From positions 806,001 to 870,000 of the forward strand of contig LR990730.1 in assembly GCA_905142475.1 (NCBI GenBank): 64,000 nt of DNA, given 5' to 3'. The position numbers and the translations under genes were made by a program. Positions 51,317 through 61,201 of the stretch are shown here, in pieces (position 1 is the stretch's first letter; the number at the start of each line of letters is the position of its first letter). The notes under the pieces are model-generated. The model was not told the origin of the DNA. It did no database searches and was given only the letters and a program-made list of their open reading frames with translations. Source of the stretch: Xanthomonas hydrangeae (GTDB lineage Bacteria; Pseudomonadota; Gammaproteobacteria; Xanthomonadales; Xanthomonadaceae).

Positions 51317-54300
51317 TTGCCTGCAGTTGTGTTGCGACTCAGAGTTGACTTTGCCGCAGAAAGAAACCGTGCGCATTGGAGCACTATTTTGACAGAGCAA
51401 GCCAGGGATGTACTTCGCTTTTGGCGAGACGTAGAGATCTTCAACATTCCCACCGTACCCAAGAGAGAGAGCACTCCGACGCGGAAGGTGGCGAGATATC
51501 GGAAAGACGATGCGCTACCTTGGGAACGAGGGCATAGAGCCTCGTTGATCCCGACCGATAAAGAAGACTGGGTACATGCCATCTTTCTCGGCGTGGCCTC
51601 GTGCCGGGACTGGGCCCAAGTCGTTCTACAGGCCACTTGCCCATCTCAACTGCTGAGTGAGAGCGACCTGCAGCAACTAGTCGGCGAAGGATGGTTAGTT
51701 GCTTTTCTTGTCAATGGAGAGGGAGTCGTCGCGAGCGACTCTTATGTTCCCGCCAGTTTTGCCCTGGGTGTCCAGCGCTTGCTCGATGGGAAGACCCTTG
51801 ACGGTCTTAACAACGACATCAAAGAACAGGCGGAAGCATTCAAGGAGCGGCGCGCGCCTACGACCATCTCCGCCAACAGTACGGATGCGAAGACGGAAGA
51901 AGCCGACGAGAACCCGCCCCAACAATCAAACCAGAGTAAAGCACCTCCACCGTTTCCGGTTGAGTGGAGGGAACTTGAGGCCGAGCTGCAACAGGCGCTT
52001 GCCCGCTTTGGTAAAGGAATACCCCAATTATCCTTTTCAGCCGTCATCAAATCGACGTTGCGAAAGCGACGTAAAGACGACGAAGCCGAAAAGGGCGATA
52101 GCATCGACTTCCTCAACTCGTTCTACCTCAACGATTTGGATCAGCTGATAGCGGAAGCGGATGGCGGTCGTGCATTGGGACGAACATTGGAGCGCTATCT
52201 CGGGCTGGCATCTGTGGACCAGTCTCGGCAGGATATTCTGCGGCGGCCCGATGCGATGGCTGCATGCTTGTCACCAACCAAGCTCCCTCTTGGCCGCTGG
52301 CCCGCGAAAAAAAAGCATCATCTGATGCTTGCCCAGCAGGCCGCCGTCAACGAAATCACCTCCCAGCTTTGCGATGGCGCCGGCCTGGTGGCCGTCAACG
52401 GACCGCCTGGCACCGGTAAGACCACCCTGCTATGTGATGTGATTGCTGATGTAGTCGTGCGCCGCGCCCAGGGATTGGCCAAACTGCGATCTCCGTGGGA
52501 GGCTTATGGCGACAAGACAACCATCGGCGGCTTGAACGTCTTTCCGTTCAAGCCAGAGATCGTAGCTGGCACCGGGATCGTGGTTGCGAGTAACAACAAC
52601 GCAGCTGTCGAGAACATCACACGTGAGCTGCCTGCGCTTAGCAAGATCGCAACAGAAGAACATGCAAGCGCCACCTATTTTCAGGAAGTGGCTGCCCAGG
52701 TATTTGCTGCATCGCAGATCAAGGTTCCTGCGTGGGGCTTGGTTGCTGCGGCCTTGGGCAACAGCGAAAACCGCCGGAAATTTGCGAACGCTTTCTTTCG
52801 CGACGGCACTTCAAAAGCATACGTGCCGGGTAATCCCTGCGACATCAAAACCCTCCTTGAGGCGCAAGGGGATGATGCCCTAGAGCGCTGGCGGCTCGCA
52901 AAGCAGGAGTTCCTCGAGTTGTCCGAAAGGGTCGAAACCAAGCGCAGCTCATTCGAGAAAGCTTGGGAGGCAATGAAAGAGCTTGCACGCCTGTATCAAT
53001 CCGTAGCACAGACCCGAGTGCGGGTCGATGCGCTGCAAGCCGAGTTGAATGCTCTTCCCGAGCAGTGGTCGCATCGTCTGAAGGATGCCGAGAAGCAGTT
53101 GGCGAGCAGTGAGAACGATCTGGCGATGGGCGAACTTGCCGAGCAACAGGCGAAATTAGTGGTACAGATTGTGTCAGACCGCTTGCACGCAGCCGAAGCG
53201 ACTGAGGTCCCGCGCATCTGGGACCGTTGGCTCAACGCGGTTGGCCTCGTTACCGAGCGCATGCGTGTTTGGGATGAAGAGACACTTAAACTGCGAAAAG
53301 ATCGCGCCGACGCGAGCGAGGCTTGGCGCAAGGCACTTGAATGTCTGGGCCCACGCAGACAATCCGTGCAAGCCCAGAAGACAACTCTCGCCGACATCGC
53401 TTTGCTCCGCGAGATGGAAAGTTCCAAGCTGGCCGAGAAGATTGAGTCTCTCCAAAAGGAGATCAAGCGAGCCCATCTTCGCTGCCAAAAACTCGAACAG
53501 TGCGTAGCGGACTTAAAACAGACCGGAGCAGCGCTACCTGATGCCGATTTCTTCAACTTGCCAACGGTGGACCGTCATTTGGCTAGCGTTTGGGTGACGC
53601 CAGAGTTCGATCTATTGCGTGCCCAGTTATTCCTTGCGGCCCTTCATCTGCACGAGAGCACCCTGCTCGCATGTAAAGGCAAGGCAATCGCCAATCTGCG
53701 CGCCGTCAAAGGGATGCTGACAAGGGATACACCTGAACCTATCGCCGAATCGCAACGCCACATGCTGTGGGACATGCTGTTTTTCGTCGTACCGGTAGTG
53801 TCCAGCGCGCTTGCCTCTTTCGACCGGCTATTCATAGGGCTGGGGCGCGAAGCATTGGGCTGGCTACTGATCGATGAAGCCGGTCAAGCCACGCCCCAGT
53901 CCGTGGCCGGCGCGCTGTGGCGTAGCCGCCGCGCTGTAGTGATCGGTGATCCAAAGCAGGTCCAGCCGGTGATGACGGTTCCTGCCGCTGTCGTCGCGGA
54001 GTTGAGAAACAAGCACGGAGTCGACATCTGCTGGTCACCGGCTCAGGAGTCTGCGCAAACCATTGCGGATCATGGCATGACGCTTGGTGCCTGGATCGGT
54101 GATCCCAGTACACCAGAAACAGCGATCTGGACGGGCTTACCCCTTCGCGCCCATCGCCGGTGTATCGACCCGATGTTCAGCATAGCCAACGCAATCGCCT
54201 ATGACCTCCAAATGGTGCAGGCCAATACTGATCCAGAACCCATCCGATGTTCGCTTGGGGAAAGTACTTGGTTCGATGTGCAGGGGCACTCGAATGACGG

Positions 54301-54751
54301 GCAAATCGTCCATGATGAATTGATCTGTCTGACCCAGCTTCTACAACGACTGAAATCCAACTGGCCTGTCGTTGGCGCTGATGAGAAGCCGGCGGGACTA
54401 TTTGTCATCTCGCCTTTCCGTAAGGTGGCAGAAGCCGGATGGGAAACCTTTCGCAAGGTGGGCATCAACAAAAAAGAGTGGCCGGTTGACTGCGGTACAG
54501 TCCATCGGTTTCAAGGCAAGGAGGCGGAGATTGTGGTGATCCTGCTCGGCTCTGCCCCGGGGAAATCGGGTGGCGGTAGCCGCAATTGGGCGTCTGCGAA
54601 ACCCAATCTTCTAAATGTGGCGCTTACTCGTGCCAAGCAACGGGTTTACATCATCGGTAACTCGACAGATTGGTCCTGCCTCCCTGGCTTCGATAGCCTG
54701 CATGCTGAGATGAAGAGCCGCAATCGCGTACTCGATGGATCTTTCCTGTAG
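51317..54751 (+). CDS. Large SF1 (Upf1-like) helicase with coiled-coil insertion
   Basis: An 1144-residue protein. Walker A is GPPGTGKTT at about residues 362-370. Walker B is LLIDEAGQATPQS at about 851-863, followed by VVIGDPKQVQPVM (motif III), then VHRFQGKEAEIV (motif V) and NVALTRAKQRVYI (motif VI). About 480 residues separate motifs I and II and include a long predicted coiled coil (about 540-740). The N-terminal 350 residues have no recognised domain. The start is uncertain (TTG 51317 or a later GTG). Lower GC and a position between core genes suggest acquired DNA. Stand-alone helicases of this type are common in defence islands, but I see no nuclease motif. Function unknown. Confidence 0.85.
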   Translation: MPAVVLRLRVDFAAERNRAHWSTILTEQARDVLRFWRDVEIFNIPTVPKRESTPTRKVARYRKDDALPWERGHRASLIPTDKEDWVHAIFLGVASCRDWAQVVLQATCPSQLLSESDLQQLVGEGWLVAFLVNGEGVVASDSYVPASFALGVQRLLDGKTLDGLNNDIKEQAEAFKERRAPTTISANSTDAKTEEADENPPQQSNQSKAPPPFPVEWRELEAELQQALARFGKGIPQLSFSAVIKSTLRKRRKDDEAEKGDSIDFLNSFYLNDLDQLIAEADGGRALGRTLERYLGLASVDQSRQDILRRPDAMAACLSPTKLPLGRWPAKKKHHLMLAQQAAVNEITSQLCDGAGLVAVNGPPGTGKTTLLCDVIADVVVRRAQGLAKLRSPWEAYGDKTTIGGLNVFPFKPEIVAGTGIVVASNNNAAVENITRELPALSKIATEEHASATYFQEVAAQVFAASQIKVPAWGLVAAALGNSENRRKFANAFFRDGTSKAYVPGNPCDIKTLLEAQGDDALERWRLAKQEFLELSERVETKRSSFEKAWEAMKELARLYQSVAQTRVRVDALQAELNALPEQWSHRLKDAEKQLASSENDLAMGELAEQQAKLVVQIVSDRLHAAEATEVPRIWDRWLNAVGLVTERMRVWDEETLKLRKDRADASEAWRKALECLGPRRQSVQAQKTTLADIALLREMESSKLAEKIESLQKEIKRAHLRCQKLEQCVADLKQTGAALPDADFFNLPTVDRHLASVWVTPEFDLLRAQLFLAALHLHESTLLACKGKAIANLRAVKGMLTRDTPEPIAESQRHMLWDMLFFVVPVVSSALASFDRLFIGLGREALGWLLIDEAGQATPQSVAGALWRSRRAVVIGDPKQVQPVMTVPAAVVAELRNKHGVDICWSPAQESAQTIADHGMTLGAWIGDPSTPETAIWTGLPLRAHRRCIDPMFSIANAIAYDLQMVQANTDPEPIRCSLGESTWFDVQGHSNDGQIVHDELICLTQLLQRLKSNWPVVGADEKPAGLFVISPFRKVAEAGWETFRKVGINKKEWPVDCGTVHRFQGKEAEIVVILLGSAPGKSGGGSRNWASAKPNLLNVALTRAKQRVYIIGNSTDWSCLPGFDSLHAEMKSRNRVLDGSFL

Positions 54752-54860
54752 CTGTCAGCGCGTCGCAGAAACACGTTTGACGCCTTGCTGATGGCGGCAT
54801 GGCGGTTTAGCGGTATTGACATAAGCAAATACTCTGAGCAGGTGCGAGCTAAATGCGTTG

Positions 54861-55132
54861 CTAGAATTTCTGGCCAGGAAAGATGACATCGAACAAGCGA
54901 TCCATGATCCTCGCTGCACGATCTGTTCGCGTGCAAGATGTGGCGTGTCCAGTGGCCTGCAGATGCGACTCGCTCTCTTTCGCTCCATTTGAACCCACGT
55001 AATGCCAGTGCTCCGACTCTTCGCAGCTGCACGTCCACTCCGGATCTTGCGACGCCATGAGCACGGCAAGAGCGATGGCCAGACAAGCCAGAATCAGGCT
55101 TGGGATCAGGATCGGCCACGCATTTTTTTCAT
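54861..55132 (-). pseudogene. Small membrane-protein gene frameshifted in a poly-A run
   Basis: From ATG 55132 the reading is ATG followed by seven A, and it stops after nine codons. With one extra A the frame would read MKKNAWPILIPSLILACLAI, a transmembrane helix, then SQDPEWTCSCEESEHWHYVG and on to the stop at 54861. The downstream frame is open and protein-like, but its only start is GTG at 55064, inside the membrane helix. A 7-A versus 8-A slip explains this: mutation, phase variation, transcriptional slippage or a sequencing error. No family recognised. Confidence 0.5.
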
Positions 55133-55198
55133 CTGATCTGACAGGTTATGGATACTGACGTGTGCCCAGCCACGCAACACGCAGCTGGGCAACGGGCA

Positions 55199-55894
55199 TC
55201 AGCCCTTGGCCTGGAAGCTGGCTTCCTCGTACGGCTGCACCACCACCCAGCCTTCGCCGGCGAAACGCATCTGCAGGCTTTCGCCCGAGCCGCGGCCGAA
55301 CAGCGTGCCGATCGACACGTCGGTCACCAGCTCCGGGGTCAGCGTGCCCGACCAGGCGACGGTGGCGTTGGGGTCGGTGAACACCGGGCCGCTGGCAGCG
55401 GTGACCGGCAGGGTCAGCGGCTCGTAGTGCGAGGTGATCGCCACGATGCCGTGGCCGCTCAGGCGCACGTTGAACAGGCCGCCGGACAGCATGCCGGCCA
55501 CTTTGCGCATCATGGTGATCTTGTGCTCGACGCCGGATTCGAACGCCAGCACATCGTTGCCGTTGACGAAGATCGCCTCGCCATTCAAGCGCAGCAAGGT
55601 CACCAGCTTGCCGAGGTCGGCCAGATACACCCGGCCCTGGCCTTCGGCCTTCATCAGCTGCATGCCTTCGCCGCTGACGGCCTTTTTCAGCAGGTTGCCC
55701 AGACCCTGCTCCAGCAGTCCTTCGCGGGTGAACTTGACGTTGCCGGTGCGCGCGACCATGGCGCCGGCCTTGGACCACACCATGCCGTTGAGGCGCACTT
55801 CCAGCAGGTGCGGGTTTTCCAGTTCGAACGGATCGGGGCTGACGTCCTTTTCCTTGGAATGGGCGAGAAATTCGTTGAGCGTGCGTACGGCCAT
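55199..55894 (-). CDS. AIM24/TIGR00266-family protein
   Basis: A 231-residue beta-rich protein. Sequence such as LEVRLNGMVWSKAGAMVART, LFNVRLSGHGIVAITSHYEP and GESLQMRFAGEGWVVVQPYE matches the AIM24 family of beta-helix-like proteins of unknown cellular role. ATG 55894 is the conserved start (MAVRTLNEFLAHSKEKD). Cytoplasmic, with no signal sequence. Confidence 0.88.
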   Translation of the reverse strand: MAVRTLNEFLAHSKEKDVSPDPFELENPHLLEVRLNGMVWSKAGAMVARTGNVKFTREGLLEQGLGNLLKKAVSGEGMQLMKAEGQGRVYLADLGKLVTLLRLNGEAIFVNGNDVLAFESGVEHKITMMRKVAGMLSGGLFNVRLSGHGIVAITSHYEPLTLPVTAASGPVFTDPNATVAWSGTLTPELVTDVSIGTLFGRGSGESLQMRFAGEGWVVVQPYEEASFQAKG

Positions 55895-56142
55895 GGGTCC
55901 ATCCCGGAGCGTGAAAGAGTGCGCATGATACGCGGCAGGCCGGTGTCTTCGAAGCGTGCGGATGTGCGAGCCGCCTTGCGTCTGCAGGGATGGCGCGCCG
56001 ATCGGCACGAAGGCGCGTCGCAAATAAAACAACCGCTCGGCCTGCGCAATGCTTCTGAGATCAGCGTCGGATTCACGACACTGCTTGCCGGGCTAGATTG
56101 CTCCTACAGATAACGTCTTTACGTTGTTCAAGGAGTTGGCCG

Positions 56143-57147
56143 ATGCGCGTCGTTCGTGGCAATCGAGTGGAAGGGGGCTGGTCTGGAATGTCGCTGCGCC
56201 ATGGCGCGATCGCATCGCTGCTTGCCATCGTCGCCAGTGTGATTGGCGTGCACGGCGCACCCGCGCAAGCGGCAGTGGGGCCGGGCGTGGTGACCGGCGA
56301 CACCATCGTGCACGATCCTTCGATGCTCAAGCTCGGCGATGGGCGTTACTACATCTATGCCACCACCGGCGTGGTTACCAGTACCGACCGGACGAAATTC
56401 AGCAATGCGGGCGCGATCTTCAGCACCACACCGAGTTGGGTGCGCAGCTACAACGCAGACAATCAGGTGTGGGCGCCGGATGTGTCCTTCCACGGCGGCA
56501 AGTACCTGATGTATTACACCGCGTCCAAATTCGCCACCAACACCTCGGCGATTGGCTTTGCCAGCAGCAGCACCGGCAAGCCTGGATCATGGAAGGATCA
56601 AGGCATTGTCTACACGTCAAAGAGCAGCGACGACTACAACGCCATCGACGGCAATCTGGTGGTGGATGGTGGCGGCAAATGGTGGTTGGCGTTCGGTTCG
56701 TTCTGGTCGGGGATCAAGCTGATCCAACTCGATCCCGGCACCGGCAAGCAGCTGTCCAGCAATACGGCCCGTTACAGCCTGGCGAGCCGGCCGTATCCGG
56801 GTGCGGTGGAGGCGCCTTTCATCCAGCAGGCCAATGGCTGGTACTACCTGTTCGTGTCGTTCGATGCGTGCTGCAAGGGCGCCAGCAGCACCTACAAGAT
56901 CGCGGTGGGGCGTGCGCGCTCGGTGACCGGGCCGTATCTGGATCGCGCCGGTGTGGACATGCGCAACGGTGGAGGTACGGTGATCCAGTCCGGGTTGGGC
57001 AGCATGCATGGGCCGGGCGGGCAATCGGTGTTTCACGATGGCGATGGCGACATTCTGGTCTACCACTATTACGACGATCGTGGCGATGCGCGCCTGGGCA
57101 TCAATCGGCTGAGTTACGACGGCAGTGCGTGGCCGGTGGTGCAGTAG
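56143..57147 (+). CDS. GH43 endo-1,5-alpha-L-arabinanase
   Basis: A 334-residue secreted five-bladed-propeller glycosidase. ATG 56143 follows AGGAG 7 nt upstream, and the signal peptide is GAIASLLAIVASVIGVHGAP. Catalytic residues of family GH43 are recognisable: the Asp in IVHDPSMLK, the Asp in NAIDGNLVVD and the Glu in GAVEAPFIQ. VWAPDVSFHGGKYLMYYTAS is also typical. It cleaves arabinan side chains of pectin, a plant-cell-wall function. Monocistronic. Confidence 0.92.
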   Translation: MRVVRGNRVEGGWSGMSLRHGAIASLLAIVASVIGVHGAPAQAAVGPGVVTGDTIVHDPSMLKLGDGRYYIYATTGVVTSTDRTKFSNAGAIFSTTPSWVRSYNADNQVWAPDVSFHGGKYLMYYTASKFATNTSAIGFASSSTGKPGSWKDQGIVYTSKSSDDYNAIDGNLVVDGGGKWWLAFGSFWSGIKLIQLDPGTGKQLSSNTARYSLASRPYPGAVEAPFIQQANGWYYLFVSFDACCKGASSTYKIAVGRARSVTGPYLDRAGVDMRNGGGTVIQSGLGSMHGPGGQSVFHDGDGDILVYHYYDDRGDARLGINRLSYDGSAWPVVQ

Positions 57148-57294
57148 CGGCGATCAGTGGAGCACGCTGCTGCGGCCTGCAATGACGCAACGATCAAGCG
57201 ATGCTTGTCGCAGTGATCTGCCAGCGTTGCCGACTGTCAGAACTGCGATGCAGCCGGCGGCTGCCGAGCAGTGCCCGGCAGCACTGGCGCACGC

Positions 57295-58968
57295 TCAGCG
57301 CGTCGTTGCTTCGGGCTTGCGCGCGCGTTTGGCCGGCGCAGCCTTGGTCGCTTTGTCCGGGTATAGGTTCAACAGCATCAAGGTGACGCCGTTGGTCCAG
57401 CCGAAACCGTCCTGCAGTGCGTATTCGCCACCGCCGCCGCCGGCTGCATCGGCTTCCAGACCGTATTTTTCGACCAGCTTGTGTTCGCGCGCGAACAGCG
57501 CCTGTATCTGGGTGAGAAAGCGCTCGCCGATGGTGCGTGCCAGCGCGTCTTCGCCGTAACGGCGCAGGCCGTCCACCGCCACCCATTGCAGCGGCGCCCA
57601 GCCATTGGGCTCGTCCCATTGCTGGCCGGTCTTCACTGCGGTGGTGGCCAGGCCGCCGGGACGCAGCAGACGCGCACGCACGCTGCTGGCGGTGCGCTTG
57701 GCGTGGTCGTCCGACGACAGACCGGCAAACAGCGGATACAGCGCAGCGGCGGTGATCTGGTCGCTCAGCTTGCGTGTCTGCCAGTCGTAGTCGGCGTAAT
57801 AGCCGGCCGCGTTCCACAGGTGCGCATCGATGGCCTGCTTGCGTTGCAGTGCCAGCGCCGCGTAGTCCTGCGTGCACTCGGCACCGGGCTGCGCGCAGGC
57901 CTGGGCCAGCGTGCGCTCCAGGTGGTAGAGCAGGCTGTTCAGATCGATCGGGATGATGGCGGTGGTACGGATGGTGCGCAGGTTCTGGCCATCGGCCAGC
58001 CAGCGGCTGGTGTAGTCCCAGCCGCTCTCTGCACCGGCGCGCAGGTCGCGGTAGACCTCGGCCGCCGGGCGGTCGCTTGCTTCGGCGGCGGTGCGGGTAT
58101 CGTGCAGCCAGGCTTCCGGGCGCGGGGTGTCGCGCTCGTCCCAATAGCGGTTGAGCAGGCTGCCGTCGGCCAGGCGCACCACGTGGCGCGCGGCCTGGCC
58201 GGGCTGCAGGTCATCGCTGCCCTGCATCCAGTAGGCGTATTCCTTCTGCAGCTGCGGCAGGTAGCGCTGGTACACCGCTTCGCCTTCCACGCCGGCCTGC
58301 AGTTCCACCATGTAGGAGAAGAACGGCGGCTGCGAGCGGCTCAGGTAGTAGCTGCGATTGCCGTTGGGGATGTGCCCGTAGGTGTCGATCAGGTAGGCGA
58401 AGTTGTCCAGCATCTGGCGGCTGAGCGTGGTCTGCCCGCTCTTCACCAGGCCGAGCATGGTGAAGTAGGAATCCCAGTAATACACCTCGCGGAAGCGCCC
58501 GCCCGGCACCACGTACGGATGCGGCAGCGCCAGCAGGCTGCTGTATGGCGGCACGTGGTTCTGGCTGCGCACCAGCTTGGGCCACAGGTCGTCGATATGT
58601 TCGCGCAGCGCGGTGTCCTGGCGGATCGCGTCGGTCTGCACCGGCGGCGATTCTTCGAAATTGGCATCCACGAACTTGCGCAGGTCGAAACCGGGGTGCT
58701 CGTGCTGCGCCAGATAGTCGGCGTTGATCAGTGCCGGGTCGCGCAGCGGCAGAAAGTCGACGAAATGCTTCTGGTCGTCGAACAGCTCGCCGCGCTGCAC
58801 CGCCTGGAACAGTTCCGGGTAGGCCAGGTCGGGCGTGGGCGGCGTGGCCGCCGGGGCGTTGACGACCGGAGTGTCCATCGGCGCGGCGGTCAGTGTGCAC
58901 GGCGCCACGAACATGCTCAGCGACAGGCCAAGCAGCGACGTGCAGCACGGGGGCGCGGCAGAACTCAT
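57295..58968 (-). CDS. treA: Periplasmic trehalase (GH37)
   Basis: A 557-residue exported alpha,alpha-trehalase. ATG 58968 gives a signal-like N-terminus (LLGLSLSMFVAPCTLTAAP). The two family signatures are present: PGGRFREVYYWDSYF (about 155-169) and QWDEPNGWAPLQ (about 450-461), plus the Gly-rich GGGGEY near the end. It splits trehalose to glucose in the periplasm. Confidence 0.95.
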   Translation of the reverse strand: MSSAAPPCCTSLLGLSLSMFVAPCTLTAAPMDTPVVNAPAATPPTPDLAYPELFQAVQRGELFDDQKHFVDFLPLRDPALINADYLAQHEHPGFDLRKFVDANFEESPPVQTDAIRQDTALREHIDDLWPKLVRSQNHVPPYSSLLALPHPYVVPGGRFREVYYWDSYFTMLGLVKSGQTTLSRQMLDNFAYLIDTYGHIPNGNRSYYLSRSQPPFFSYMVELQAGVEGEAVYQRYLPQLQKEYAYWMQGSDDLQPGQAARHVVRLADGSLLNRYWDERDTPRPEAWLHDTRTAAEASDRPAAEVYRDLRAGAESGWDYTSRWLADGQNLRTIRTTAIIPIDLNSLLYHLERTLAQACAQPGAECTQDYAALALQRKQAIDAHLWNAAGYYADYDWQTRKLSDQITAAALYPLFAGLSSDDHAKRTASSVRARLLRPGGLATTAVKTGQQWDEPNGWAPLQWVAVDGLRRYGEDALARTIGERFLTQIQALFAREHKLVEKYGLEADAAGGGGGEYALQDGFGWTNGVTLMLLNLYPDKATKAAPAKRARKPEATTR

Positions 58969-59411
58969 GGCATCTCCAGAACGGGCAGTGGCGTAAGGCA
59001 TGGTAAACGACCGAAGTGGCGGGCGGGACCGGACGATGGTGTCGGCAGGCCGACAGGCTTCGCACGGAGACGACAGGATTCAGCAAGGTGATCGGCGCGG
59101 TGTCGCAGGTTGTTGCGCCAATTCAGGCCTATCGGCGCGGATTGAGGCAGCTTGAGCAGGTGCGGTTTGGCGTAGTCGGCCTGTTCACTGCAAGATGCGC
59201 ACCAGCCGTGGCGGTCTTAGCTGCGATTGCGAGTACCAACCGCGCCCGCCTGGCAGCCGCGCCGTAGGTTTGTTGGCCGCTGTAAAGCGCTGCATGCGGG
59301 GGTGGATGGCGATCCTTGGCGACCGACCGCTCATCCAGTTGATGGGGCGTGTTGTTGGGCGCGCCGCCGCACGCAGACGGGACGTGCTCTCACACGCTCC
59401 ATCAACACGGG
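58969..59411. other. Intergenic region, no gene seen
   Basis: 443 nt between the trehalase start and the end of the DUF72 gene. The frames are shadows; nothing resembles a protein, RNA or repeat that I know. Confidence 0.4.
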
Positions 59412-60188
59412 CTAGCGCTTGCGGTCGGTTCCCAGCAAGCGCTGCAGCTGCAGCGCGTTGGGTACTGCCAGCCCGGCGGCAGTGTTGTCGAAGATCACCC
59501 AGCGTTCGGTCTGCGGATGCATACCGTCGTGTGGGGTATGACGCACCGCGTCGGCCAATGCCTGCAGCGCGCTGTCGTCGTAACTGCTGTAGTAGATGCG
59601 CGGTGCGCCATGCCAGCGCCAGTAGTACGGCCCGGCGGTTGGGCCTGGTGCGGCGGCTTGCGGCACCGGCGCCGGGTCGGCGGCGCAGCGTGCGATGCGG
59701 TGGCGCGTCAGCAGCGCTTGTGCCTGCGGCAGAAACCAGCTGGGGTGGCGCGGCTCGCACACCACGCCGCCGTCCCAGCGCCGCCGCAGCATCGCGAAGA
59801 ACCTGGCCGCCACCCGCGCATCGAAGGTGGCGCTGGGCGGCAGTTGCAGCAGCAGGCAGCCCAGCCGCGTGCCCAGCGCGCCGGCCTGGGCCAGAAACGC
59901 ATCCAGCAACGGACCGGCCGCATGCAGGCGCGCATCGTGGCTGATGCTGCGCGGCAGCTTGACCGAAAAACGGAAATCCTCCGGCACGCTGTCGGCCCAA
60001 CGCGCGTAGGTGCCGGCACGGTGCGGGCGATGGAACGAGGAGTTGATTTCCACCGCATCGAAACGCGTGGCGTAGCGCTGCAACACGCTGGCGCCGTCGC
60101 CAAACGCCGCGCGGTCGGCGGCCGGAATCGACCAGCCTGCACAGCCACAGCGCACACGCGGCACGGCGATGGACGAACGAGACGACAT
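59412..60188 (-). CDS. DUF72 (YecE-type) protein
   Basis: A 258-residue TIM-barrel-like protein. RCGCAGWSIP near the start, FDAVEINSSFHR, FRFSVKLPRSISHD and VVCEPRHPSWF are the DUF72 signatures; YYWRWHG and IFDNTAAGLAVPNALQL complete the barrel. Function unknown. It starts divergently from the Nei gene, about 100 nt away. Confidence 0.9.
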   Translation of the reverse strand: MSSRSSIAVPRVRCGCAGWSIPAADRAAFGDGASVLQRYATRFDAVEINSSFHRPHRAGTYARWADSVPEDFRFSVKLPRSISHDARLHAAGPLLDAFLAQAGALGTRLGCLLLQLPPSATFDARVAARFFAMLRRRWDGGVVCEPRHPSWFLPQAQALLTRHRIARCAADPAPVPQAAAPGPTAGPYYWRWHGAPRIYYSSYDDSALQALADAVRHTPHDGMHPQTERWVIFDNTAAGLAVPNALQLQRLLGTDRKR

Positions 60189-60295
60189 GACGGGTGAGCG
60201 ATGCGATCGGGCAGCACTCTATGCATGCGCGCGCGTCAGCATTGCGTGTGCAGTGCGATCACGGCCGACTCACCCGCGACTTCGATACTGGGCGC

Positions 60296-61051
60296 ATGCC
60301 AGAAGGCCCGTCCCTTGTCATCCTGCGCGAACAAACCGAGGCCTTTGTCGGTCGCAAGATCCTGCGTGTTTCCGGCAACAGCAAGCAGGACATCGCGCGC
60401 CTGGATCAACAGAAAGTGCTGGCATTACGTAGCTGGGGCAAGCACTTTTTGATCGAGTGCGCGCAGTTCAGCGTACGCATCCATTTTTTGTTGTTCGGCA
60501 GTTATCGCATCGACGAAGACAAGCCCAATGCGGTGCCGCGTTTGCGTCTGGAATTTTCCAAGGGCCAGCGGCTGAACTTCTACGCCTGCTCGGTGCAGTT
60601 GATCGAGCGCCCCTTGGACGAGGTGTACGACTGGACGGCGGATGTCATGCATCCCCTTTGGGATGGCGCACAGGCACGGCGCAAGTTGCGCGCCGCGCCA
60701 TCCATGCTCGCCGCCGATGCATTGCTGGATCAGAGCATCTTTGCCGGGGTCGGCAACATCATCAAGAACGAGGTGCTGCACCGCATCCGCGTGCATCCGG
60801 AGAGCGCAGTGGGCGCGTTGCCGGCGCGCAAGCTTGGCGAACTGGTCACCCAGGCGCGCGCGTACAGTTTCGATTTCTACACCTGGAAAAAGGCCTTCGT
60901 GCTGAAAAAGAATTACCAGGTGCATACCAAAACCAGCTGCCCGCGCGATGGCGCGCCGCTGCAGTATCGCAAGCACCTGGGCAAGGCCGGGCGGCGTGCG
61001 TTCTTCTGCGAAGTCTGCCAGCGGCTTTACCGGGGCGAGGAGGCCGTGTGA
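60296..61051 (+). CDS. Nei/Fpg-family DNA glycosylase (endonuclease VIII-like)
   Basis: A 251-residue base-excision-repair enzyme. The start MPEGPSL places the catalytic Pro at position 2 and Glu at 3. The helix-two-turn-helix region is LDQSIFAGVGNIIKNEVL, and the C-terminal zinc-binding region is CPRDGAPLQY ... FFCEVCQRLY. It removes oxidised pyrimidines or purines and nicks the abasic site. The C-terminal Cys pattern is slightly unusual (one early ligand position occupied by Asp). ATG 60296 is fixed by Pro2. Confidence 0.92.
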   Translation: MPEGPSLVILREQTEAFVGRKILRVSGNSKQDIARLDQQKVLALRSWGKHFLIECAQFSVRIHFLLFGSYRIDEDKPNAVPRLRLEFSKGQRLNFYACSVQLIERPLDEVYDWTADVMHPLWDGAQARRKLRAAPSMLAADALLDQSIFAGVGNIIKNEVLHRIRVHPESAVGALPARKLGELVTQARAYSFDFYTWKKAFVLKKNYQVHTKTSCPRDGAPLQYRKHLGKAGRRAFFCEVCQRLYRGEEAV

Positions 61052-61201
61052 CCCAGCGCTCAACGTGAATGGTGGCTGGCTCTTTCTGCCCAGACAACGA
61101 ATTTCAAACGCGCGCAGGCGCTGCGCCCGCTAGATTTGCGCGCCCTGCACCGGGTTCACGGTGTGGCGTGCGCATCTCTCATCTCATCGGTCTCCCGCAT
61201 T

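Noticed and set aside
57481-59091. 536-codon plus-strand frame opposite the trehalase gene
   Set aside because: The trehalase signature motifs are on the minus strand; the opposite frame has no recognisable domain.
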